A stretch of 64,000 nt of DNA, from contig CAWDJZ010000016.1 of the NCBI GenBank assembly GCA_963802765.1, positions 109,633 to 173,632 of the forward strand. Direction: 5' to 3'. The DNA is from Gaiellasilicea sp963802765 (lineage in GTDB: Bacteria > Actinomycetota > Thermoleophilia > Gaiellales > Gaiellaceae). A model generated the notes under the pieces. It saw nothing but the letters and a program-made list of their open reading frames with translations. It did not search any database and was not told the DNA's origin. Below, piece by piece: positions 27,706 to 37,471 of the stretch (positions are counted from its first letter, which is position 1; each line of letters opens with the position of its first letter). Made by a program: the position numbers and the translations under genes.

Positions 27706-30156
27706 TTGTCCCGACTGGGTGTCATTCTTGTCGCATCGCTCGTCGTGACCGCGCTCGCCGTGTCGGGTGCCGGAGCGCACGACGGAGTCGAGACGGCCCT
27801 CGACCACTCCTCCGAGGACGCGGTGACGCACACGGCCGCGCAGGAGCGGGCGCTGGACGAACACACGCGCGCCGTCACGGCGTTCGCTGCGAGCGCAGCA
27901 GCGGCGGCCACTGCAGGGGCACCCCAGGACGTTGGGGAGTGGGGTCCCGTAGTCAACTGGCCGGTCGTAGGCGTGCATGTCGCCCTCCTGCCGGACGGCA
28001 AGGTCTTGGCATACGACTCGATCGGCGACCACGCCACCGAGACGTACCCCGTGCACGACCGCACACGGGCGACCGTGTGGGATCCGGAAACGGGCATCCA
28101 CACGCCGGTCAACGTCGACACCGGCTTCAACGTCTTCTGTAGCGGCCTGGCGCATCTCCTCGACGGCCGGCTGTTCCTCGCGGGTGGGAACAAGGACGCA
28201 CAGCTCAACGGCATCGTTCAGACGCACATCTTCGACCCCGCCGGATACACGTGGAGCCTCGGGCCGAACATGGCGGCTGGGCGCTGGTATCCGAGCGTGA
28301 CGCCGATGCCCAACGGGGAGATGCTCATCACGTCTGGTCGCGTCAATACGCCTGAGGTTCGGACGCTCGCCGGCGGCCTGCGGACGCTCAGCACCGCCTC
28401 GCTCGGCCTGCCGCTGTATCCGTGGATGGACGTCTCCCCGGACGGCCGGGCCTTCTACTCCGGTCCCGACCAGACGCTGCGCGCGCTCGACACCTCCGGA
28501 ACCGGCGCGTGGCAGTCGCTCGGGCAGCGCGACACGATCAACCGCGACTATGGCGGTCATGTGCTCTTCGACATCGGGAAGATACTCGTCGCCGGCGGCG
28601 GTCCCTCGAGCAAGGACGCGCGGGTAGTCGACGTCAACGGGGCCTCGCCGCAGGTCTCCACGACCGCGCCAATGGCGTTCGGACGCCGGCAGAACAACCT
28701 GACTGTGCTCGCCGACGGCTCGGTCCTCGCGACGGGTGGCAATTCCTCCGGGGCCGGGCTCGTCGACCTCAACGCCGGCGTCTACCCGGTCGAGCAGTGG
28801 AACCCGGCCACTGGACAGTGGCGGACCCTGGCCGCGATGCAGATCACGCGCCAGTATCACTCGACCGCGCTTCTGCTGGCCGACGGGCGCGTGCTGACCT
28901 CCGGCGGCGGGATCTGCGGCACGTGCGACCAGGTCGGCTATCTCGCCAAGAACGCGGAGGTCTTCTCGCCGCCCTATCTCTTCGAGTCCGACGGCACGCT
29001 CGCGCCCCGCCCCGCCATCGACGCGGCGCCGGCCTCCGCGAGCTACGGCGCGCCGATCGAGATCGCGACCGGTGATCCGGCGTCGATCGGCAAAGTGGCC
29101 CTCGTCCGGCTCGGCGCCAACACGCACTCGGTCGAGATGGAGCAGCGCTATATCCCGCTCTCCTTCACCGCCGGCGCGACGAGCCTCACTGCCACTGCGC
29201 CCGCGAATGCCAACGTTGCGCCGCCGGGCCCGTACATGCTGTTCATCGTCAACGCCAACGGCGTGCCGTCCGTCGCTCACATGGTCACTGTCCAGGCCGG
29301 CAGCACGGCGCCGACCGTCACGCTGACGCAGCCGGCGAACGGCGCGACCTTCACGGCTCCGGCGACGGTGAGTCTGGCGGCGACGGCGTCCGACGCCGAC
29401 GGCACGGTCGCGAAAGTCGAGTTCTTCAACGGTGCGGCGAAGCTCGGCGAGGACACGATTGCGCCCTATAGCTTCAACTGGGTTGGCGTGGCGGCTGGGG
29501 CCTACACGGTCACGGCGCGTGCCACCGACAACCTCGGCGCGAGTACGACGAGCGCGCCGGCCGCGATCACCGTCAGCGCCGCGAACACGGCGCCGACCGT
29601 CACGCTGACGCAGCCGGCGAACGGCGCGACCTTCACGGCTCCGGCGACGGTGAGTCTGGCGGCGACGGCGTCGGACGCCGACGGCACGGTCGCGAAAGTC
29701 GAGTTCTTCAACGGTGCGGCGAAGCTCGGCGAGGACACGATTGCGCCCTATAGCTTCAACTGGGTTGGCGTGGCGGCTGGGGCCTACACGGTCACGGCGC
29801 GTGCCACCGACAACCTCGGCGCGAGTACGACGAGCGCGCCGGCCGCGATCACCGTCAGCGCCGCAAACACGGCGCCGACCGCGGAGATCACGTCACCGGC
29901 CGACGGCGCGATCTTCGCGTGGAAGCCGACGATCACGATCACGGCGACGGCGAGCGATCCCGGCGGCATCGTCACGAGGGTCGAGTTCCGCAACGGCACG
30001 ACCGTGCTCGGCCAGGACACGAGCGCGCCGTATTCCTTCACGTGGAGGAACGTCCCGCCTGGGAGCCACGTCTTGACCGCACGCGCTACCGACAACGCGG
30101 GCGCGGTCACGACCAGCAGCCAGGTGGGTATCACCGTGCGCCCGAAGCGCGGCTGA
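27706..30156 (+). CDS. secreted galactose-oxidase-like copper radical oxidase with Ig-like repeats
   Basis: An 816-residue protein with signal peptide (LGVILVASLVVTALAVSGAGA). A seven-bladed kelch propeller and a DUF1929 domain follow. The copper radical oxidase residues are all there: Cys145 in VFCSG and Tyr195 in GRWYPS (cross-linked Cys-Tyr cofactor), Tyr384-His385 in QYHSTALLLADGRV, and His474 in NTHSVEMEQR. It should oxidise an alcohol or aldehyde (galactose, glyoxal or glycan ends) to make H2O2. Residues ~535-816 are three Ig-like domains, two nearly identical. TTG 27706 was chosen for its GGAGGAGGAGG site; Streptomyces GlxA is a relative. Confidence 0.85.
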   Translation: MSRLGVILVASLVVTALAVSGAGAHDGVETALDHSSEDAVTHTAAQERALDEHTRAVTAFAASAAAAATAGAPQDVGEWGPVVNWPVVGVHVALLPDGKVLAYDSIGDHATETYPVHDRTRATVWDPETGIHTPVNVDTGFNVFCSGLAHLLDGRLFLAGGNKDAQLNGIVQTHIFDPAGYTWSLGPNMAAGRWYPSVTPMPNGEMLITSGRVNTPEVRTLAGGLRTLSTASLGLPLYPWMDVSPDGRAFYSGPDQTLRALDTSGTGAWQSLGQRDTINRDYGGHVLFDIGKILVAGGGPSSKDARVVDVNGASPQVSTTAPMAFGRRQNNLTVLADGSVLATGGNSSGAGLVDLNAGVYPVEQWNPATGQWRTLAAMQITRQYHSTALLLADGRVLTSGGGICGTCDQVGYLAKNAEVFSPPYLFESDGTLAPRPAIDAAPASASYGAPIEIATGDPASIGKVALVRLGANTHSVEMEQRYIPLSFTAGATSLTATAPANANVAPPGPYMLFIVNANGVPSVAHMVTVQAGSTAPTVTLTQPANGATFTAPATVSLAATASDADGTVAKVEFFNGAAKLGEDTIAPYSFNWVGVAAGAYTVTARATDNLGASTTSAPAAITVSAANTAPTVTLTQPANGATFTAPATVSLAATASDADGTVAKVEFFNGAAKLGEDTIAPYSFNWVGVAAGAYTVTARATDNLGASTTSAPAAITVSAANTAPTAEITSPADGAIFAWKPTITITATASDPGGIVTRVEFRNGTTVLGQDTSAPYSFTWRNVPPGSHVLTARATDNAGAVTTSSQVGITVRPKRG
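29305..29586 (+). repeat. Ig-domain tandem repeat, copy 1
   Basis: 282 bp (94 codons) coding one Ig-like domain; nearly base-identical to the next copy. Confidence 0.85.
29587..29868 (+). repeat. Ig-domain tandem repeat, copy 2
   Basis: 282-bp second copy. A third, diverged domain (SPADGAIFAWKPTITITATA...) follows from 29869 to the end of the gene. Confidence 0.85.
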
Positions 30157-30335
30157 ACAGCGCGCGCCGGGCTGCGCAGCCCGGACATCGCCGCGGCGTA
30201 GTCTCCTGACGGGTTCACAACGGCTACCTCGGCTCCGGCCGTAACTCGAAGACACGTAAGCAGGAGTTCGATGCCGCCGGACGAACTTTCGAGCGTCGGT
30301 CGAGTCCGGCATGGTCGTCGAAAGAGGGAGCAGGC

Positions 30336-31010
30336 ATGGATCCCGTGCTCGAACGCAAGCTGGTGGTGGAGTTCGTGGGAATGTTCCTGTTCGTCTTCAC
30401 GGTCGGGATGGCGACGAACGAGGTGGGCGCCGGAGCGCTGGCGCCGCTGGCGATCGGGTCGATCCTGATGGTGATGGTGTTCGCAGGCGGTCACGTCTCC
30501 GGCGGCCACTACAACCCGGCGGTGAGCACGGCCGTGTTCTTGCGCGGGAGAATGGCAGCGAACGAGTTCGCCGCCTACATGGTGACCCAGTTCGTCGCTG
30601 CGGTGATCGCCGGTCTCGTCGTGCGCTACGTCGGAGGTCGTGAGGTGAACGCCGTGGTCGCGAGCTCCGGCAAGATGCTGGTCGCGGAGTTCATCTTCAC
30701 CTTCGCACTCGCCTGGGTCGTCCTACACGTAGCGACAGCTCGCGGAACGGACGGGAATTCGTTCTACGGCTTGGCGATCGGGTTCACGGTCGTGGCAGGC
30801 GCGTTCGCAGTCGGCGGCATCTCCGGGGGGGCGTTCAATCCTGCGATCGCGCTCGGCGCGATGGTGACGGGGCTCTTCGAATGGAGCAACATCTGGATCT
30901 ACTTCCTCGCCGACTTCCTCGGTGCCGCGGCAGCGGCGTACGCGTTCCTCCACGTCCTCCCAGCCGAGAAGCCGACCGGAGACTTCGTCGAGCCGGCGAG
31001 TACTGGGTAG
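30336..31010 (+). CDS. aquaporin/MIP family channel
   Basis: A 224-residue six-helix channel. Both half-helix motifs are present: HYNPAVS (first NPA) and AFNPAIAL (second NPA). Helix 1 has the conserved Glu of MIPs (VVEFVGMFLFVF), helix 4 repeats it (LVAEFIFTFALAWV). The residue after the second NPA region is Ile/Ala-Leu rather than the usual Arg (NPAIAL, where NPAR is common), so the selectivity filter is atypical. Water, glycerol or another small neutral solute; not resolvable. The ATG follows AGGGAGCAGGC. Confidence 0.9.
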   Translation: MDPVLERKLVVEFVGMFLFVFTVGMATNEVGAGALAPLAIGSILMVMVFAGGHVSGGHYNPAVSTAVFLRGRMAANEFAAYMVTQFVAAVIAGLVVRYVGGREVNAVVASSGKMLVAEFIFTFALAWVVLHVATARGTDGNSFYGLAIGFTVVAGAFAVGGISGGAFNPAIALGAMVTGLFEWSNIWIYFLADFLGAAAAAYAFLHVLPAEKPTGDFVEPASTG

Positions 31011-31436
31011 CCGCTCAAGCGTTCGCAGGGCTCACGCGGGATAGTCGGCTGCTCCTCGACGCACGCCCGATTGCGCCGGGATCTGAGTCCTGAGCCGATT
31101 GAAATCTTGCGTGGGTTCGACCGCGAACGAGCGCGAACTGACGGTGTGACGAAACGTCCGGGCTACTAGGGGTCGCCCCGCCCACATGACCCCGTCCCCG
31201 GCGGGTGGTGGGGGCTCCTCCGGGGCGGCCACAGACGACCCCAGGTGCGGATGATGCACCATTTGAAACGCCGGTGCGTCGCTGTTCAGAGTCGTGAATG
31301 CCTGCGCTCGCTCCAGCACCTGTCTCGGAAGAAACCAGGCCGCGAGCCCGTCATTGGATTGTCACGTCTTCGTCATCGGCCGGCGCGATCGTCCGGGCCA
31401 CAGACGAAGCAACTCAGCGGACGAGGAGGTACGACG
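31011..31436. other. intergenic stretch without recognised features
   Basis: 426 bases between the aquaporin gene and a small membrane protein gene. No convincing ORF, tRNA or strong hairpin. The GAGGAGGT at its end is the ribosome binding site of the next gene. Confidence 0.5.
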
Positions 31437-31640
31437 ATGGAGAAGGCCACGACACGCATTCGCGGGCTGCTCCTGATGGTCGTGTTCGCGACGGCTCTGG
31501 TGCTGACGGCGGTGGCACTCGCCTGGCCCGAGCAGGGGTCGGCACCTCCGACCGAGCACCGGCCGACGCCGACGCCGATGTCAGAAGAGCCGCTGCCCGT
31601 TGGCGGTGCGTCGCAGGCGGGACTGTTCTCTCCTGTGTAA
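31437..31640 (+). CDS. small membrane-anchored or secreted protein
   Basis: A 67-residue protein, MEKATTRIRGLLLMVVF..., with one hydrophobic segment (LLLMVVFATALVLTAVALAW, residues ~10-30) and a Pro/Thr-rich tail (PPTEHRPTPTPMSEEP). An ideal GAGGAGGT lies 7 nt before the ATG. No family recognised; the tail resembles a cell-wall-spanning or linker peptide. Confidence 0.55.
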   Translation: MEKATTRIRGLLLMVVFATALVLTAVALAWPEQGSAPPTEHRPTPTPMSEEPLPVGGASQAGLFSPV

Positions 31641-31762
31641 CCGCCCGAGGCGGCCGGCGACGACCGGCCCGAGCGTGTAGTCGAGCATCGTGGATTGGCC
31701 GCCGCACATGGCCGCTGCCATCGCGTACTCTCGCGATGGGAGGAGTCTAGGAGGTCGCGCTC

Positions 31763-32660
31763 GTGACGTATTTGCAGCGATACCTGGCCGAGGAGATCGT
31801 CGAGGATCACGCCGACGGGCTCGTCTCCCGGCGCGAGGCTCTGCGCCGGCTCGGGCTGCTCGGGTTGAGCAGCGCCGTGGCGGCCTCGATGCTCGCCGGG
31901 ATCGTTGCCGACGAGGCCAAGGCGAGGCTGCGCGCTGCGCCTGCCGGAGCCGCGGGTCCGAGCCGCGGCGGCGCGTCCGACTCGCGAGATCGTGTTCCGG
32001 GGGCCGGGAGGCCGGAGGCTCATGGGGGCCTGGGCGGCCGCACCAAAGCCACGCGGCGGTGTGCTGGTCATCCATGAGAACCGCGGCCTGAACGACTCGA
32101 TCCGCACCGTCGCGGGACGGCTGGCGGCGAGCGGCTACTCCGCCCTGGCGATCGACCTCCTCTCCGAGGAGGGCGGGACCGGGGCGTTCGACGACGAGTT
32201 CGAAGCGATGGCGGCGCTCGGAGCCGCTCCCCCCTCCCGATTCGTCGCGGACATGAAGGCGGGGGTGACGGAGCTTCGCCGTCGGCTCCCGGGCAAGAAG
32301 GTCGCGGCGACCGGGTTCTGCTTCGGCGGCGGGATGACATGGCTCCTACTCGCCTCGAAGGAGGCTCGCCTGGCCGCTGCCGTCCCCTTCTACGGCCCCT
32401 TCCCCGAGGGCGGGAACCTCGTGGGCGCGAAGGCGGCCGTGCTCGGGATCTACGCGGAGCTCGACTCGAGGGTCAATGCCAGCCGCGCGGCCGCGCGTAC
32501 CGCGCTTCGAAGGGCCGGTCTGCGGCATCAAATCGTCACCTATCCGGGCGTCGACCACGCGTTCTTCAACCCGACCGGATCGCGGTACGACCCGGCCGCG
32601 GCGGCGGCCGCCTACCGTCGCATGCTCACCTGGTTCGGGACGCACGTCGCAAGCTCATAG
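31763..32660 (+). CDS. dienelactone hydrolase family protein, frameshifted N-terminus
   Basis: The N-terminus (VTYLQRYLAEEIVEDHADGL, then SRREALRRLGLLGLSSAVAA) includes a twin-arginine-like export signal. The reading frame shifts between about 31935 and 31980; the hydrolase domain continues to 32660. Catalytic parts: GFCFGGG (nucleophile Cys), YAELDSRVN (Asp) and YPGVDHAFFN (His), plus VIHENRGLN. Dienelactone hydrolases open lactones in aromatic degradation; the substrate here is unknown. GTG 31763 has AGGAGGT upstream. With the shift repaired it would be ~298 residues, normal for the exported subgroup. Confidence 0.75.
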
Positions 32661-32747
32661 CTCGCCGAGGTGCGGAAAACCGTACTCCGAGACGCCTGGT
32701 CACCCTACTGCGGGAGTGTCCCGGCGGCTGCGAGCCTCGAATAGACG

Positions 32748-33338
32748 ATGAACGGCAGCCATGCGATCACGTACCCACTCGCGCGGAGCCGCACGTCGGT
32801 ACGCCCCGTCTCGCCCGGGCTGGACCCGCTGGTCGCGTCGGTTCGCGCCGCCGTGGCGATCCCGGCCGACTGGGGGCAGACCTCGCGTCTCGTCGCCGAC
32901 CAGCTGCGTCGCCACCTGCCCTCGCCTCGCGTGCTGACGGCCGAGCAACGGCGCGGGGATCCGGACACGTACCGGAGCCACCCGCTCTACATCTCGCCCG
33001 ACGGCGCGTTCTCGATCGTCGGCCTGGTCTGGCGCCCGGGGCAGGTCACGCCGATCCACGATCACGTGACCTGGTGCGTGTTCGGGGTCATTCAGGGCGT
33101 CGAATACGAGGAGCTCTTCACGCTCGACGAGCAGTCCGGCTGCCTCGTTCCGGCGGGAGGCAGCGCGAACGGGACTGGAGAGGTGAGCGGGTTCGCCCCG
33201 CCCGGCGACATCCACCGCGTCCGCAACTCCGGCGACCGGACCGCGATCTCGATCCACGTCTACGGGACGGACGTCTCGCGGATCGGCTCCAGCGTGCGTC
33301 GCCAGTACGACCTCCCGATTCGGCGCACCGCGGCCTGA
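32748..33338 (+). CDS. cysteine dioxygenase-like cupin protein
   Basis: A 196-residue cupin of the cysteine dioxygenase type I/PCO group. The metal motif is TPIHDHVTWCVFGVIQGVEYEE (shown in part: TPIHDHVTW and GVEYEE), with the second His in PGDIHRVRNSG. These non-haem iron enzymes oxidise thiols; the substrate could be cysteine or 3-mercaptopropionate. The N-terminal ~50 residues are outside the core. Standalone gene; no sulfur genes are next to it. Confidence 0.7.
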   Translation: MNGSHAITYPLARSRTSVRPVSPGLDPLVASVRAAVAIPADWGQTSRLVADQLRRHLPSPRVLTAEQRRGDPDTYRSHPLYISPDGAFSIVGLVWRPGQVTPIHDHVTWCVFGVIQGVEYEELFTLDEQSGCLVPAGGSANGTGEVSGFAPPGDIHRVRNSGDRTAISIHVYGTDVSRIGSSVRRQYDLPIRRTAA

Positions 33339-33352
33339 CCGGCGCGAGCGCG

Positions 33353-33703
33353 TCAGGCTCGCTGCTTGTCGAGGTACTGCAGGAGCTCGTGGGCCGCCAG
33401 CTCGACCTCCTTGTGGCGCCATTCCGCGGCCCGGTAGTGGCAGGCGATCAGGCCCATTCGGTGGACGCGGCGGAAGTCCCCGTAGACGAAGGCGTAGCGG
33501 GCCTTGGTCTCGTCGTTCGCACCTTCCGTGAGCGCCAGGTGCCACGCGGCGTACTCGTCCCAGGAGTGCGTCTTCAGGAAGGCGTTCTCGTCGGCGGCGC
33601 TCGGTTGCGCCTCGTTCCACTCGCTGACGAGTACGTACTGGCGTGCGTCGATCAGCTTTCTCGCGTGCGCCACGGCGCGCTCGTTGACCGTGTAGGAGGC
33701 CAC
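33353..33703 (-). CDS. conserved hypothetical protein
   Basis: A 116-residue soluble, mostly helical protein (MASYTVNERAVAHARKLIDA). It contains QYVLVSEWNEAQPSAADENAFL, KTHSWDEYAAWHLALTEGAND and ARYAFVYGDFRRVHRMGLIAC in sequence. It looks intact and well conserved in character (many aromatic and charged residues). I do not recognise a function. It converges with the cupin gene, 14 nt apart. Confidence 0.65.
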   Translation of the reverse strand: MASYTVNERAVAHARKLIDARQYVLVSEWNEAQPSAADENAFLKTHSWDEYAAWHLALTEGANDETKARYAFVYGDFRRVHRMGLIACHYRAAEWRHKEVELAAHELLQYLDKQRA

Positions 33704-33963
33704 AGATCCTGTTGATGTTCTCGCCGGCGGCCCGGCGGAAACAACGTTCGCTCACGACCGCACCCGACGAGGGCTCGCTGACGTTGTAACTCGACGGCAC
33801 CGGGATGGGCGGGGACGCGCGATGGGGTCTCGCAGCGACCCGTCCATCCGGGTGCAGTCACCACCTCGTCTACGGGCAAATCCGATCGGCCGGTCTGCGC
33901 GTATTGGCTAGATCAACCATTCGGGGGTGGAGATGACCAGGTGGTCTAAGTCTTCGGCCGCGG

Positions 33964-35265
33964 GTGCTCGTCGCGTCGGCGGCGCTCGTTGCACTTGCTC
34001 TCACACTGCTCTTCCTGTCCGGGTCGGCCCGCGCGGCGACGCTCGAATCAGCAACGACCTGGGGAGGACCGGTCTCCGAGGTCACGGGCGGCGTGGCCGT
34101 CGCCGGCGACGGAGCGACCTATCTCACCGGTTTCACGACGAGCTTCGACCCATTCGGACAGCAACAGCTCTTCGTCGTCAAGCACGCTGCAGACGGCACG
34201 ATCGCCTGGCAGCGGACGTGGGAAGGCCCGGACCAGTTCGGGAACGACGAAGGGACGGACATCGCCGTCGCCGCGGACGGTTCGGTGTACGTGACCGGCT
34301 CGACGCTCGGCAACCGCGGCGACGTGCTCCTGCTGAAGCTCGCGTCGGACGGGACGCTCGTCTGGCAGAAGCGCTGGGACGGCGGCGCGACCGAGCGAGG
34401 CGAAGCGGTCGCGGTCGCCTCCGACGGCTCCGTGTACGTTGCCGGCGGGACGTCGAGCTTCGGGGATTCGCTGTTCGTGCTCCGCTTCGCGCCCGACGGG
34501 TCGCTTGTCTCGGAGAGGTTCTTCGGCCCGGCGAGCGGGGACGGCCTCGCCGTTTCGGCCGACGGCAGCGTCTACGTCGCCGGGACGGCACTGCGGCCCG
34601 GGGGCGTGGGCGAGCTCGACATCGTCCTGTTGAAGCTCGACGCCTCCGGAACGCCGATCTGGCGACGTGCGTACTCGGCCTCCGAGGTCGTGGACGCCCG
34701 CGCCGGCGTGGCGGTCGCCGCCGACGGCTCGATCTACGTCGCCGGCGCCCTCCAGGCCTCGACGCAGAAGGTGGTGGTCGACGCGCTGATCGCCAAGTTC
34801 GGCCAGGACGGAAGCCTGCTGTGGGACCGCGGCTGGGGCGGCAAGAGCGGCGACGTCGGCGGCGGCGTCTCGGCGCTGACGGACGGCACGGTGGCGCTCG
34901 TCGGAGACACGAACAGCTTCGGTGCGGGCAGCGACGACGCCTTCTACCTCCGCCTGAGCGCGGACGGCAAGGCGCTCGACGCGAGCACGTGGGGAGGTGT
35001 GGGCATCGACCACGCCGACGACGCGGTCGCGGGACCTGCCGGCACGACTGTGATCGGCGGGACGACCGAGAGCCCACCGCCCCGTGCTTTCGAGCGCACC
35101 TCGAGCCGTGCCTATCGTGCGCGGGGCACGGTCGCCGACTCGACGATCGCGGCCGTCGCCGGCGCCGGAACGGTGCTCGACGCGGGTGGAACCCTCGCCG
35201 CGGCGGCCGGCACGACGCCGGGCGCCGGTGGGTTCGACGCGGTCGTCCTGCAGGTCGCGCCCTAG
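33964..35265 (+). CDS. secreted beta-propeller (SBBP-like) protein
   Basis: A 433-residue protein with signal peptide (LVASAALVALALTLLFLSGSARA). The mature part has ~8 repeats of the form 'ADGSVYVTG...LLLKLASDGTLVWQKRW', a beta-propeller-repeat (SBBP) pattern. No catalytic residues visible. GTG 33964 is the first start in this frame; a better n-region (MTRWSKSSAAG, ATG 33933) lies just upstream in another frame, so the true start may be there with a frameshift near 33960. The Ala-rich C-terminus ends in VVLQVAP. Confidence 0.65.
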   Translation: MLVASAALVALALTLLFLSGSARAATLESATTWGGPVSEVTGGVAVAGDGATYLTGFTTSFDPFGQQQLFVVKHAADGTIAWQRTWEGPDQFGNDEGTDIAVAADGSVYVTGSTLGNRGDVLLLKLASDGTLVWQKRWDGGATERGEAVAVASDGSVYVAGGTSSFGDSLFVLRFAPDGSLVSERFFGPASGDGLAVSADGSVYVAGTALRPGGVGELDIVLLKLDASGTPIWRRAYSASEVVDARAGVAVAADGSIYVAGALQASTQKVVVDALIAKFGQDGSLLWDRGWGGKSGDVGGGVSALTDGTVALVGDTNSFGAGSDDAFYLRLSADGKALDASTWGGVGIDHADDAVAGPAGTTVIGGTTESPPPRAFERTSSRAYRARGTVADSTIAAVAGAGTVLDAGGTLAAAAGTTPGAGGFDAVVLQVAP

Positions 35266-35309
35266 TGCGGCCCGCAGGACTGCGTGGCGGCACGGGCATA
35301 CTCCCGTCA

Positions 35310-36293
35310 ATGCGCGGGTGGTGGATCGTGCCGATCTGCGTCGCGGTCGCCGCAGGCGTCGCAGGTCCCGCGGCGGACGTTTCCAGCTCGGCGGCCGCGC
35401 TCAGCGTCCGCGAGTATCCCGTCCCGGCGGGAAGCCGGCCGCACGACGTCGCGCCCGCCCGCGACGGCGGCGTCTGGTACACCGCGCAAGGGTCGGGTGA
35501 GCTCGGATGGCTCGACCCGAAGACCGGCAGGACGAGGCACATCGCGCTCGGCGAGGGATCGGCGCCGCACGGCGTCATCGTCGGCCCCGACGGAGCTCCG
35601 TGGATCACCGACGGCGGGCTCAACGCGATCGTCCGGGTCGATCCGAAGACACGGCGAGTCCGCCGCTTCCCTCTGCCCGCCTCGTCGGGCTACGCCAATC
35701 TCAATACTGCTGTCTTCGACCGGCGCGGAATCCTGTGGTTCACCGGGCAGAGCGGGATCTACGGGCGCCTCGATCCGAAGGCAGGCCGCGTTCGAGTCTT
35801 CCGCGCGCCGCGCGGGGAGGGGCCGTACGGCATCACGACGACCCCCACGGGCGCCGTCTACTACGCATCACTGGCGGGCAGCTACCTCGGGCGGGTCGAC
35901 ACGTCCCGCGGAACAGCGCGCGTGATCCAGCCGCCGACTGCCGGTCAGGGCGCGCGGCGCACGTGGTCGGACTCGAAGGGGCGAGTCTGGATCAGCGAGT
36001 GGAACGCCGGCAAAGTCGGCATGTACACGCCCTCGACCGGACGCTGGCGCGAATGGCGCCTCCCCGGTGCGACGCCGATGCCGTACGCGATCTTCGTCGA
36101 CGAGGTGGACGATGTCTGGCTGAGCGACTTCGGCGCGAACGCGCTCGTCCGCTTCGACCCCGAGACGGAGCGGTTCACCCGCGTCCGTCTGCCGAGCTCG
36201 CCCGCGAACGTCAGACAGATACTCGGTCGCCCGGGTGAGGTGTGGGGCGCCGAGTCGGGCGTCGACAAGCTCGTCGTCGTCCGGACGCGCTGA
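35310..36293 (+). CDS. virginiamycin B lyase-like (Vgb) secreted propeller
   Basis: A 327-residue protein with signal peptide (MRGWWIVPICVAVAAGVAGPAADV). Seven Vgb-type blades: GGVWYTAQGSGELGWLDPKT, GAPWITDGGLNAIVRVDPKT, GILWFTGQSGIYGRLDPKAG, and later DVWLSDFGANALVRFDPET. True Vgb linearises streptogramin B antibiotics, but most relatives are uncharacterised environmental proteins; secretion makes an antibiotic-resistance role unlikely. Start ATG 35310 is 42 nt after the previous stop region. Confidence 0.72.
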   Translation: MRGWWIVPICVAVAAGVAGPAADVSSSAAALSVREYPVPAGSRPHDVAPARDGGVWYTAQGSGELGWLDPKTGRTRHIALGEGSAPHGVIVGPDGAPWITDGGLNAIVRVDPKTRRVRRFPLPASSGYANLNTAVFDRRGILWFTGQSGIYGRLDPKAGRVRVFRAPRGEGPYGITTTPTGAVYYASLAGSYLGRVDTSRGTARVIQPPTAGQGARRTWSDSKGRVWISEWNAGKVGMYTPSTGRWREWRLPGATPMPYAIFVDEVDDVWLSDFGANALVRFDPETERFTRVRLPSSPANVRQILGRPGEVWGAESGVDKLVVVRTR

Positions 36294-36300
36294 GCTCCGG

Positions 36301-37444
36301 TCACAGCTCCCCGTCGGGTATGACGCCTCGAGCGATGCTCGCGATCTGGGCTGGCGTGAACGGTGGCTGCGAGAGCTCGGGGCGCTCGTGGAATGCGCAG
36401 AAGAGGTGGACGATGTAGTGCATGCGCTGGTCGAGGTCGGACCAGTCGCGCGCGCCGCAATCGTCGTGGCCCGGGGAGACGGGCTCGAACCGCGCCAGCA
36501 GCTCCGTCAGCTCTGGACCGCGCGGCTCGCCCAGCGCGTCCGGATAGGCGTCCTCGAGGTGCGTTCCGAGCGCCAGCACGCGCCCCGGCAGGGAGAGGAC
36601 CATGAACGAGTCCGTGATCACCTCGCGCGCCAGACGGCTCGCCGTCCGTTGAGCACCAGCGGCCACCGCGCCCGCCAGGCCGGCGGCCGGGACCCGCACG
36701 ACCCGCCACCAGCGCGACGCGGACGGGAACACCGCCGCGAGCGCTCGGAGCCCGAGCTCCTCCTGCGTGGAGTACGGGGCGTCGAGCGCCTCGCGGATCT
36801 GGGGCTGCAAGCGTGTCTGCTCGTGGAAGCCGATCTCGAGGTTCGCCTGGACGGCGAGCTCGGCACGCGTCTTGCGGTCGGCCTCGTCGCGCAGGCGCTC
36901 ATACCGCTCGAATGCGCGGCGCAGGTAGCGCTGACCGTCCGGCGGGTCGCCCGGCCGGAGCGGATCGACGAACCTGCGGAACGCGTCGGGCTCTGCATCC
37001 GGTGGGCACTCCTCGAGGTAGCGCGCGAACTCGAGCCCGATCTCCTCGAACACCTTCAGGTTCCCGCGCGCGACCGCCTCGCCGGCGCGCTCGAACGCGT
37101 CGAACGGCGTGTGCAGCTCCGCCGTCAGACGACCGAGCCGGGTGTCGGGCTGGAAGAGGCCACGGCGGAGCAGCCGCCGCCACAGCGTCGCGAGCGGGTG
37201 GCGCAGCCAGCGCCCGGCCGAGAGCCTGCGCCCGAATTGCTCGAGGAGATCCTCGCCGCGGATCGTCCGGCCGGCCTGTCGCGACGCCCACGTCGCGTAC
37301 GTGCACCAGTTCGCTCCTTCGCCGCTTCGAGCGGCGACGACCGCGGCCAAGCCGCGAGTAACAGTGCGTGATCTCGAGGTTGCGGAGCACGGGGTTCGGC
37401 AGGGCGGCGATCCGCCGCACGTCGTGCACGCTCGGTGCCTCCAT
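36301..37444 (-). CDS. conserved hypothetical protein, frameshifted
   Basis: Starts at ATG 37444 (MEAPSVHDVRRIAALPNPVL, then RNLEITHCYSRL). Near 37345 the frame changes, and the rest reads ...AVVAARSGEGANWCTYATWA, SRQAGRTIRGEDLLEQFGRR, then a long helical protein to 36301. It has a hydrophobic segment (VPAAGLAGAVAAGAQRTASR) and ends MHYIVHLFCAFHERPELSQP. About 380 residues when joined. I recognise no family. Divergent from the methyltransferase gene, with only 27 nt between the start codons. Confidence 0.55.
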
Positions 37445-37459
37445 CGGGACAGTCTTTCG

Positions 37460-37465
37460 TAGATT
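37460..37465 (+). promoter_or_regulatory. -10 box of a leaderless transcript
   Basis: TAGATT ends 6 nt before GTG 37472 of the methyltransferase gene. Confidence 0.4.
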
Positions 37466-37471
37466 TCCCTT

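Noticed and set aside
29305..29868. CRISPR-like or phase-variable short repeats
   Set aside because: The repeats are 282-bp in-frame protein domains, not short direct repeats with spacers.
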